Shown: one piece after another, positions 36,401-42,902 of the stretch
Position numbering within the stretch: position 1 is the stretch's first letter
How the letters are laid out: every line of letters begins with the position of its first letter
DNA from: SIG598 sp045605025
GTDB lineage: Bacteria > Bacillota > Clostridia > Oscillospirales > Acutalibacteraceae
Reading direction: 5' to 3'
DNA: 64,000 nucleotides
NCBI GenBank assembly: GCA_045605025.1
Contig: JAZUPE010000113.1
Location: forward strand, 1 to 64,000
Notes under the pieces: model-generated
Told to the model about the DNA's origin: nothing
Database searches by the model: none
The model's input: only the letters and a program-made list of their open reading frames with translations
Position numbers and translations under genes: made by a program

Positions 36401-38213
36401 TCCCCAGTGGTATCTTAAGCTGGGCGGCAATAGTGCCGGTGCCACTCTGACTGAAAACGGCAACACTTCTTACAACTACCACATCGTTGTGGCATCGAGT
36501 GCGGCCTCCTTCGTCTACTTTGACAGGAATGCAGCTTCGGGCGGCGACGGCACCACTCCGGCAAAGGCTATCAATAATATGTCGCTGGCTTATGACAAGC
36601 TCAAGGCCAACGGCGGTACCATATATATGGTAAGCGACTACGTTCCCTCCGGTATTGTGAATATCGGCGTCAGGAGCTACGCCGGTGAAGGTGCCAGCGT
36701 CACCACCGGCGGCGATGTGCAGTTCAAGAGATACGTCAAGCCCTCCGGCAGCGGCTACACCGACTGGAAGGCAACCAACTCCGGTTCGATCTTCACAGTG
36801 AACAGCGGAAACACACTTTCTCTTGCCGGTGTGACCGTGGACGGTCACAACAGCGCGGTCAAGCACCAGAGCGCACAGTTCAATGCCGATGCTCTGACAA
36901 CCGCAAACTCTGCAATGATTTCGGTCGCCAGCGGCGGTAACTTCACCGCCACCGGCTATACCCGTCTGATCGACGCGCCCTCCAGTACGAAGGGCGGTGC
37001 CATCTACGCGGCTGACGGTGCCGTGGTCAACATCAATGATAAAGTTGTGTTCTCCGGAAACAGCGGCACCGCTGCCGGAACCTCCGGCGTGGGCGAATGC
37101 GTCTACGTGGGCGGCAACGCCGCTGTGGTCACTCTTTCCGGCGGACTGCACACCAACGAAGGAGATTTCCATCTGGCAACAGCTGAATCGGAGATCTACG
37201 TCAAGGACAGCAGCCTTACCACTGAGGACGGTGTCCTCGACATCACCCTCGGCGAGGCTTCCCACTGCTATTCCGGCCGTGTGGTTGCGGTGTACAACAG
37301 CGACACTCCCGATCTGGCGGAACTGCTGGTCAGCAACCATGAGATCGACAGCTTCAACATCAAGGCTGACGGCAGCAATGTCATTCTGCCCGGCTACACT
37401 GCCACCCTCACCGCGGCACCTGAGGATGTAACTCTCAGCGGCAGCGAGAGCGGAACATTCGACGTTGCTCTTGCGGATGTCTTTGAGATATTCGGCAAGG
37501 ACGGTCTGGACGTAAGCCTTTCTGCTGATGCAGGAACAGTCACAATCGTTGACAGCGCCGAGGTTGACAGCAACCGGCAGGTATGGGGCACCGAAGATGC
37601 CCGCACAAAGTTCGGTCTGTCCGCGCAGATCAACGGAGGCACAGCGGATGCCGCCACAGGCAGCAGCGTAGCAGTCGGCAGCGCAGACACCCTGACTGTT
37701 GCCATCCACAACGCCAACGCCATCGTTGAAACCAAGGAAGGTTACGACACCATCACGCTGGACATCAACGTGGGTGGATACGTAAGAACCTACACCGTTA
37801 CCCTCAACATTAAGGGCGGCGCCATGTCGGTCACTGTGCCGCTCAAGATCATCGGCGTTGCCGACACCAACGGAACCATCTATATGCCCACTCCCGAAGC
37901 ATATCAGATTACCAATAACAGCTCCTTCCCGGTGGAAGTAACCGACATCGAGTGGCGCTGGGAGTCCGGAGCGAGCGATATGTTTGCCAACGTGAACCTG
38001 ATGAGCTCGCAGGTTAAACTGGACGGCAGTGCAGACCTGCACAGCTTTGCGGGCAATGCCGTAGCCGAAAACATCACCGACGGCAGAATCGGCGCACTTG
38101 CCGCTCTTGGCCTCGACTGGGATATGTTCATGGGCACCGGAAACTACATCCGGAGCGCCACAACCCGTCACGTTGCGACCATCACCTACACCATTGACGC
38201 GGTCAAGGATTGA
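33486..38213 (+). CDS. Giant secreted beta-helix adhesin-like protein with a C-terminal 'VPL' domain
   Basis: 1575 residues, starting at ATG 33486 (GGAG 9 nt upstream). A long signal peptide (about 1-50) is followed by a VSGSD-rich low-complexity linker (about 200-290), mixed beta domains, and a long right-handed parallel beta-helix with repeated GGTISGNTA-like rungs (about 540-900), then a second helix-like section (about 1030-1250). The last 140 residues (from SVTVPLKIIGVADTNGT to ATITYTIDAVKD) match, in motif order, the small secreted protein at 39367-39960. There is no LPXTG motif, S-layer domain or C-terminal membrane segment, so retention must use another route, perhaps this end domain. 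It heads a plus-strand cluster. Confidence 0.8.
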   Translation: MKFNKVRNFCGRGSEWLGRAGRSGLAMLLVLVMIAASLPVSGVYSAYAEGASPAVSGSDTVDKLSSEEVTVSVSAGDAASDGNANIPAEDHICVIRSFAGHVPGEPVDHIVLQKAVPLNRIRDMLPKEIQAVIDCEDCPAEIKAAWKNVGSDRLELVLDEEKYSYEPLDDPETEDIDESTESPWCDLPFIAVTVEGSNADEGGDAEISSSDVTSGSDATSDADVTPENGVVSGADVVTGSDVTSGSDIVSGGDAGENTPADDKSHHNPVVSGSDTQILPLCTCESHCYANTAAGLYLVNIKCPVCSADPSACLVDPERADRVLEVTASDGRVVTVSGALPESAALSVEPIEEEAAAELLAGVTGDVSGSDAAPETTVCFAYDIKVIYEGREFQPSDFGETVTVSIHDIETAPSDVLTVYHFHEDEVECLDSERNDGNIVSFETDGFSYYVGTAEKTGAPSTVYVYRYRVEEGNTAAGRTADKMYFYCDENGWLKHTNELLNSNKQRFSTIGAILTYFPDADITFVLQGTYIVNGSETIDGTGRNITIIRHATHSGGDENGFDVGYAGKSLTLKNVTLDGNNRSVGADQAMVKAYNSGAVVNIEEGTVIKNCNSHGVLIMTNSTVNMKGGTITNCYAKIGDTKGAVTRKGGGVYVDETSTFNMSGGTISNCSAKDAGGGVYIAAGAAESTNAGKMTMTGGTITGCSVEVANAGYGSASFYGAGGGIYIEGATNTAEKGIGRVAPFATLTMSGGTISGNTAENGAGIANSGILTLSGGTISGNTAVDSGGGICNTQTMTMTGGSILNNTAQNHSGGGMILYGYAEQSVMASTVISGGTISGNSAPGVGGLEGGDGIMVYNYTTYKTDGTVSNNFRHHLMMTGKPTISDVVSLGITSDSGERDISLIKSDNFDPGCVIKLALWIPDSGLSNKNTNPLNFPISTVYNQSGNHSSGEYTISDKTKLERVLSKFTLVNPQWYLKLGGNSAGATLTENGNTSYNYHIVVASSAASFVYFDRNAASGGDGTTPAKAINNMSLAYDKLKANGGTIYMVSDYVPSGIVNIGVRSYAGEGASVTTGGDVQFKRYVKPSGSGYTDWKATNSGSIFTVNSGNTLSLAGVTVDGHNSAVKHQSAQFNADALTTANSAMISVASGGNFTATGYTRLIDAPSSTKGGAIYAADGAVVNINDKVVFSGNSGTAAGTSGVGECVYVGGNAAVVTLSGGLHTNEGDFHLATAESEIYVKDSSLTTEDGVLDITLGEASHCYSGRVVAVYNSDTPDLAELLVSNHEIDSFNIKADGSNVILPGYTATLTAAPEDVTLSGSESGTFDVALADVFEIFGKDGLDVSLSADAGTVTIVDSAEVDSNRQVWGTEDARTKFGLSAQINGGTADAATGSSVAVGSADTLTVAIHNANAIVETKEGYDTITLDINVGGYVRTYTVTLNIKGGAMSVTVPLKIIGVADTNGTIYMPTPEAYQITNNSSFPVEVTDIEWRWESGASDMFANVNLMSSQVKLDGSADLHSFAGNAVAENITDGRIGALAALGLDWDMFMGTGNYIRSATTRHVATITYTIDAVKD

Positions 38214-38230
38214 TTCAAGGAGGACAAGCG

Positions 38231-39247
38231 ATGAGTGCCAGAAAAAAAGGACCATCTTCCGGAAACGGACAGCCCGGTCCGGAAAGAAAAAGGCTCGATC
38301 TGTTCTCTATTGATTCTCTGCTTGATGACATCGAAAATGAGGAACAAAGAGTCTTGGATGAATTTCCTGACATAGCGGATTCTCTTGGCAATGATTTCGA
38401 TGATTCGGGCGATCTGGATGATCTCGACGATCTGGATGATCTCGACGATCTGGATGATCCGGGCGATCTGGATGATCCGGGCGATCTGGATGATCCGGGC
38501 GATCTGGATGATCGGGGCGATCCAGATAAGCCGGACGAGCCGAAGAAACCGGATGATGCTTCGGATGATCTGGATGACGATTTTGAAATTGAAGATGATT
38601 TCGATAATGTCGATCTGGGTGAGGATCCGACTGCCGATGCCGAGGTTTCCGACGGTAACTTCTGGGATGAACCTGAAAATAGCTCGACCGGTTCCAGCGG
38701 ATTTGCAGAATCGCTGCGAAAGATACTTGGCGGAGAAAAGGACGGCAAAAACAACACCGCTCCGCTGGTAATTATCGGACTGCTGGTAATCATCATAATT
38801 CTACTGATGATGCAGAACTGTGACTGCGGCAAAAACAAAACGCAGGACGACTGGTTTGACACCAGCGCCATTGAGGGAACTCTGCCCGGAAAATCACCGG
38901 AAGAGATTCAGGCGATGCTTAACCAGATTGTCGAGGAGGGAATGTTCAACGTCTCCATTGCCCCTGTCATTCTGTTTGAAAATCCGCAGGCGCAGGGACA
39001 GGCCCGTATCGAGAACATTCCCGCAAACCACTACCACATGAGCGTAAAGATAACGCTCGATGACACATCGGAAACGATATACGAATCCAAGGGCATACGT
39101 CCCGGTCAGTATATCGAATATATCACACTCCAGAAAGAACTCCAGACCGGTGAATATGCCGCCACGGCACTGTTCTCCGCCTATGACGCCGAAACACTCA
39201 GCGAACAGGGCAGAGTAGCCGTGAAGGTAAAAATCATCGTGGAGTGA
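38231..39247 (+). CDS. Single-pass membrane protein with acidic repeat region and a conserved ectodomain (tether A)
   Basis: 338 residues. The N-terminal cytoplasmic part is very acidic and includes a tandem DLDD.. repeat (about 55-98). One membrane helix follows (about 181-199, APLVIIGLLVIIIILLMM), then Cys-rich NCDCG, and an ectodomain starting IEGTLPGKSPEEIQAMLNQ and IVEEGMFNVSI and continuing as an Ig-like beta sandwich (IENIPANHYHMSVKITLDDT, ETIYESKGIRPGQYIEYITL). That ectodomain recurs in the protein at 40066-40620. AAGGAGG is 7 nt before ATG 38231, 17 nt after the adhesin stop, so the two are co-transcribed. Function unknown; I infer a membrane tether or assembly factor for the neighbouring secreted proteins. 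Confidence 0.75.
   Translation: MSARKKGPSSGNGQPGPERKRLDLFSIDSLLDDIENEEQRVLDEFPDIADSLGNDFDDSGDLDDLDDLDDLDDLDDPGDLDDPGDLDDPGDLDDRGDPDKPDEPKKPDDASDDLDDDFEIEDDFDNVDLGEDPTADAEVSDGNFWDEPENSSTGSSGFAESLRKILGGEKDGKNNTAPLVIIGLLVIIIILLMMQNCDCGKNKTQDDWFDTSAIEGTLPGKSPEEIQAMLNQIVEEGMFNVSIAPVILFENPQAQGQARIENIPANHYHMSVKITLDDTSETIYESKGIRPGQYIEYITLQKELQTGEYAATALFSAYDAETLSEQGRVAVKVKIIVE
38411..38518 (+). repeat. Six tandem 18-bp units in tether A
   Basis: Units of GATCTGGATGATCTCGAC or GATCTGGATGATCCGGGC (two of the first, three of the second, one with CGGGGC) follow one another without gaps. Each encodes six residues (DLDDLD or DLDDPG). Units of a multiple of three can slip without breaking the frame, so the length of this cytoplasmic acidic region probably varies between strains. 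Confidence 0.92.
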
Positions 39248-39320
39248 TTAAGCGCACAAACCAGTGAAAAGGAGGCGCTTAAGAAATAATATATGACGTC
39301 CGCACCCCGTCAGGACGGGG
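39248..39320 (+). promoter_or_regulatory. Paired hairpins before the small secreted protein
   Basis: TTAAGCGC (39248-39255) pairs with GCGCTTAA about 20 nt later, and CCCCGT (39305-39310) with ACGGGG (39315-39320) around CAGG. Neither is followed by a T tract. Such stems at the 5' side of an abundant message can act as processing or stabilising elements that raise the ratio of the downstream product. Confidence 0.4.
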
Positions 39321-39366
39321 AAATCTACCATGTAACCCAAAAAATCAACATAAAGGAGAAACAATC

Positions 39367-39960
39367 ATGAAAAAAGCATTCGCACTTGTTCTGGCTCTCG
39401 TTATGTGCCTGTCCGTAGGCATGATGGCTTTCGCCGAGTACACCGAGGATAATGCTGTTGTCGTCAGCAGCACCACCATTACCTCTGCCGGCGATGCCGA
39501 CACCAATGTTGACATTCTCGTCAACTCCACCAACATCAGCGTTACCGTTCCCCTGCGCTTTGCTGTTGTCGCCGACGTCGCCGGCGGCGCGTGCATGGTT
39601 CCCAAAAACGGCACCTATTACATCCAGAACAATTCCGCTATCGATGTAGACATCACCGGTGCTGATGTAATCAACGGCAGCAACAACAGGGGCGAGTGGG
39701 TACTGGTTGAAGCCGCTGATACCGATGCTATTCCTGCCTCCGGCAAGAACGAGATGGACATGACCCTCACTCCCGCAGAAGGTACCGCCTGGAACCTGGC
39801 CCTCGGCTACACCACTCCCGACTGGACTGTTGAAGCCGCCACCGCTTCCAAGCTTGGCGTTCTGGACATTTCCATTTCTGCCAATGCCTCCATGCTGTCT
39901 GACACTGATGACATGGAAAACGCTTTCCTCATCACCTACACCTTCGCTGCTGCTGAATAA
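39367..39960 (+). CDS. Small secreted 'VPL-domain' protein, likely major structural subunit
   Basis: 197 residues. A classic signal peptide ends at MMAFA (about residue 23). The mature part opens with TNVDILVNSTNISVTVPLRF and continues through YYIQNNSAIDVDITG to FLITYTFAAAE. The same motif order ends the giant adhesin, and TNVDIL(V/I) also recurs near the N-terminus of the protein at 40675-42669. Codon choice is extremely biased and AAAGGAG precedes ATG 39367, both signs of high expression. There is no anchor or sorting signal. Stable hairpins flank the gene. I infer a major extracellular subunit that polymerises or coats; no function is shown. Confidence 0.72.
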   Translation: MKKAFALVLALVMCLSVGMMAFAEYTEDNAVVVSSTTITSAGDADTNVDILVNSTNISVTVPLRFAVVADVAGGACMVPKNGTYYIQNNSAIDVDITGADVINGSNNRGEWVLVEAADTDAIPASGKNEMDMTLTPAEGTAWNLALGYTTPDWTVEAATASKLGVLDISISANASMLSDTDDMENAFLITYTFAAAE

Positions 39961-40003
39961 TAAATAACAGCAGATTTGCAATAACCTGATAAAGCAGATT
40001 TCC

Positions 40004-40046
40004 GGCAGCCCGCGCGCAGGCGCGTGCGGGCTGCCGCACAAATTTC
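40004..40046 (+). terminator. Very stable hairpin after the small secreted protein (partial terminator)
   Basis: GGCAGCCCGCGCGC (40004-40017) and GCGTGCGGGCTGCC (40022-40035), 14-bp stem with one wobble and an AGGC loop. The downstream tract AAATTTCCTTTT is only partly T-rich and a gene follows at 40066, so partial termination or 3'-end stabilisation is likely. Confidence 0.65.
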
Positions 40047-40065
40047 CTTTTGTGGAGAGGATTCA

Positions 40066-40620
40066 ATGCAGAACAATAAGCCAAACAAAAACACGTCCGG
40101 CAAAAAAGATGACAGAGTACTGTACGCTGTTCTGGCGTGCATGATCATCATCATAGTTATTCTGGTAATCCTGCTGCTTCGCTCCTGTCCCGGCGGCGAA
40201 AAGCACATAATCACCGACTATGACCGTGACCCCAACGCGTCCATCGGACAGCTTGAGGGCAAGACTCCCGAGGAGATCCAGGCTGAGCTCAACCGCATTG
40301 TTGAGGAGGGAATGTTCAACGTTTCCATCAACGCCACCCCTGTGTTCCATAGCGGTTCGGAGGCGGGCAGCCTTAAGATCGAAAACATCCCCGCCAACCA
40401 CTATAATATGAAAGTGAAAATAACTCTGGATAAAACCGGAGAGACAATATATCAGAGCGGAATCATCGAGCCCAATCATCATATTGAGAATGCCCGCCTT
40501 GATGTGCCGCTGCCAAAGGGCAGCCATGCGGCAACCGCTATCTTCACGGCATACGAGCCCGAAACCAACTCGGTAATGGGCAATGCCGCAGTGAAGATCA
40601 ACATACTTGTAGAAAACTGA
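40066..40620 (+). CDS. Single-pass membrane protein with conserved ectodomain (tether B)
   Basis: 184 residues. A short basic N-terminus and a membrane helix (about 19-38, VLYAVLACMIIIIVILVILLL) are followed by RSCPGG and an ectodomain with IGQLEGKTPEEIQAELNR, IVEEGMFNVSI and IENIPANHYNMKVKITLDKT, then GETIYQSGIIEPNHHIENAR. It is a clear paralogue of tether A over about 120 residues but lacks the acidic cytoplasmic region. ATG 40066 follows GGAGAGG. The two paralogues bracket the small secreted protein, which suggests each handles a different neighbour. No known family is recognised beyond an Ig-like fold. Confidence 0.75.
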   Translation: MQNNKPNKNTSGKKDDRVLYAVLACMIIIIVILVILLLRSCPGGEKHIITDYDRDPNASIGQLEGKTPEEIQAELNRIVEEGMFNVSINATPVFHSGSEAGSLKIENIPANHYNMKVKITLDKTGETIYQSGIIEPNHHIENARLDVPLPKGSHAATAIFTAYEPETNSVMGNAAVKINILVEN

Positions 40621-40674
40621 TTGTAATACAGGAGATTTTCGCAGACAGACTGCAATGAAAGGAGACACAAGGTC

Positions 40675-42669
40675 ATGAATGCATATATCAAAAGACTGCT
40701 TGTGCTGTTGATGTGCGTGACTTTGGTCATTAGCGCGCCCGTGTCCGCCATGGCGGCTCCCGTTGCAATGCCCGAACCCAGCGTGGGTGCGGGAGAGGAC
40801 AGCGTTATCAATTCCGACAGTGAGGCGGAGGCGTCCACCAATGTAGATATATTGATAACCGGCACACTTGAAATCACAGGACAGACCGAGGATTGTCTCA
40901 TTGAAGAAGGCGATGATCTCGAGCTGCGTGTGGCGGTGAGCGGTGTCGGTCCGTTCAAGTACACATGGGAAGTCAGCACCGACGAGGGCAGCACATGGAA
41001 AACACCGGATGGTGCAACCGATTCCGATACCTATCAGATTACAAACGCAGCTGCTGACGTAGAAAACAGCGTTGTGCAGGAATACATCTACAAGGTTACG
41101 GTTGAGGATAAGTTTGGCAACACTGCTTCCACAGAGATCAACATCGCCGTGCAGGATTCCATCACATACCGCCGCATACTCGATGAGAGCGACAATGTGG
41201 CAGTGTCTGCATGGATGCTTACAACCACCGAACTGTACTGCAAACCCATTCAGCCAGGCAACAAGGCGTACGATGAACTCTATCGCCATCTGACACCCGG
41301 CTGTCTGCCCATAAATGCGGTTGACGTTGCTTTGTACAACGAAGCAACCGACAAGAATTTCTTCATTGGAGAGCAGCTGGTGGAATTCATTGTCGGTGAT
41401 GAATATGAGGGACAGACCCTCAAGGTTTTCCAGCTTGTCGATGGCGAAGTCGTGGAGTTTGACGGCCTTGTTCAGGATGGAGTCATTAAGATTACTGTAG
41501 ATAAGCTCTCGCAGTTTATGGTGGAAGCGCCCTCCGATAAAGCCAAAATAATCACCGTGACCGCTGGCGAGGGAGGTTCTGCGTCGCCGAACGGCAAATT
41601 CACCGTTGTCGAAGGCAACGACCATCGAGTAGTATTCCTGCCCAATGAGGGGTACGTGATTGACGAGGTGCTCGTAGACGGCAGTCCGGTTGAAATCACA
41701 ACCAATTACTACGATTTTAAAGATGTTACGCAGGATCACACCGTCGAAGTGTCTTTCAAAAAGGCTGATGACATCAATAGAAGATATGCGGTGTCAGTTC
41801 ATATCGAAGGCTACGGAACCACATCTCCGTCGGGCTACTTCTACGTGAGACATGGAGATTCTCTCACTGTCGAAATGAAGCCTGCGCGCGGTTATAAGGT
41901 TAAGAAAGTTAACCTGGGCTGGAGTACCGAATTTGCAGTTGTGGGCGATACACTTGTTATTCCATCGGTCGTCGAGAGTAATGTTATTGTTGTGTACTTT
42001 GAGAAGATCAAAGAGGAACCTGTTGCGGTTACACGCACCATTACCGCAACCGCCGGTGAAGGCGGAAGCATCAGCCCGGAGGGAAAGAATTCAGTAAACT
42101 TCGGCGGAGATATGTATTTCCATATCATTCCAGATGAGGGATATGTCATCGATGAGGTGATTGTGGACGGCAAGGCTAATTCCGATGTGGACGGTTCATA
42201 CCACTTTGTTACCGTGGTAGAGGATCACACCATACACGCCACATTTAAGAAAGGCGATGGCCCGGCTCAGAAAGTTTACACTGTTACCGCCAGCAGCAGC
42301 AAGAACGGAAAGATCAGCCCTGAGGGGGAGCAGAGAATTCCCGAAGGAGCCAAGCAGACCTTCCACTTTATTCCGGACAGCGGCTACGCGGTCAAGGCAG
42401 TGTACGTCAATGACGAGTTGGTTGCCACAACCGGTCTTTCCTACACGATCAACAACATCAAGGCAGACACTACCATCCGCGTTGAGTTCGTCCGAATAGG
42501 AATAGTCGGCACCGGAGACATCACACCGGATGTGAACACCACTCTCTGGTGGGTTCTGATTGGAGTGGCCGGCGGCGTTGCCGTTCTGATGATAATCCTC
42601 ATCATTCGCAGAAAGAATGACGACGATGAAGATGATGACCAGAACCCCAACGGATATCCGATGAACTGA
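40675..42669 (+). CDS. Membrane-anchored surface protein with bacterial repeats
   Basis: 664 residues. After a signal peptide (cleavage near SAMAA), STNVDILITGTLEITG echoes the motif of the small secreted protein. An Ig-like domain (about 65-160) and a linker domain follow, then four related repeats (about 300-625) of the pattern ITVTAGEGGSxSPxG...GYVIDEVxVDG...DHTxxxxFKK, typical of the bacterial repeat (PF18998-like) group. A C-terminal helix (about 627-648, WWVLIGVAGGVAVLMIILII) and an acidic tail (NDDDEDDDQNPNG) anchor it without an LPXTG motif. It is the last gene of the cassette. Confidence 0.78.
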   Translation: MNAYIKRLLVLLMCVTLVISAPVSAMAAPVAMPEPSVGAGEDSVINSDSEAEASTNVDILITGTLEITGQTEDCLIEEGDDLELRVAVSGVGPFKYTWEVSTDEGSTWKTPDGATDSDTYQITNAAADVENSVVQEYIYKVTVEDKFGNTASTEINIAVQDSITYRRILDESDNVAVSAWMLTTTELYCKPIQPGNKAYDELYRHLTPGCLPINAVDVALYNEATDKNFFIGEQLVEFIVGDEYEGQTLKVFQLVDGEVVEFDGLVQDGVIKITVDKLSQFMVEAPSDKAKIITVTAGEGGSASPNGKFTVVEGNDHRVVFLPNEGYVIDEVLVDGSPVEITTNYYDFKDVTQDHTVEVSFKKADDINRRYAVSVHIEGYGTTSPSGYFYVRHGDSLTVEMKPARGYKVKKVNLGWSTEFAVVGDTLVIPSVVESNVIVVYFEKIKEEPVAVTRTITATAGEGGSISPEGKNSVNFGGDMYFHIIPDEGYVIDEVIVDGKANSDVDGSYHFVTVVEDHTIHATFKKGDGPAQKVYTVTASSSKNGKISPEGEQRIPEGAKQTFHFIPDSGYAVKAVYVNDELVATTGLSYTINNIKADTTIRVEFVRIGIVGTGDITPDVNTTLWWVLIGVAGGVAVLMIILIIRRKNDDDEDDDQNPNGYPMN

Positions 42670-42689
42670 CAGGCACAAACTGTACCAAA

Positions 42690-42902
42690 AAATTCAGCAG
42701 AACCCTCGGCTGAATGTGCTATCGGCGCATTATTTAAGCAGGTTTTCGAATGTCGGTATTTTTGTTGATTGAGGAACGTTTATGAGCTGCAGTCCTGTTG
42801 ACACAGCACGTGTGAAATAGTTATAATTACAAAGTTGTAATATAGTCCCGAACGAATGGGAACAAATTCGCCGCAATATGCGGCAAGATGGAGGTTTAGT
42901 AA
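42690..42902 (+). promoter_or_regulatory. Intergenic region with a strong promoter for the CWB2 protein
   Basis: ATTCAGC (about 42690) and GCTGAAT form a small stem that may end the upstream transcript, though without a T tract. TTGACA (42798-42803) and TATAAT (42822-42827) are perfect boxes with an 18-nt spacer. GGAGG lies 8 nt before ATG 42903. The next gene is therefore an independent unit. Confidence 0.8.

Noticed and set aside
34107..38255. A 1382-codon open frame on the minus strand opposite the giant adhesin
   Set aside because: It is a shadow of strongly biased codons on the plus strand. It lacks a ribosome binding site and protein-like domains, and the plus strand carries clear repeats and a signal peptide.
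33486..42669. Sortase-anchored pilus locus
   Set aside because: No LPXTG-like motif at any C-terminus, no sortase gene and no pilin motif; the anchored proteins use plain membrane helices.
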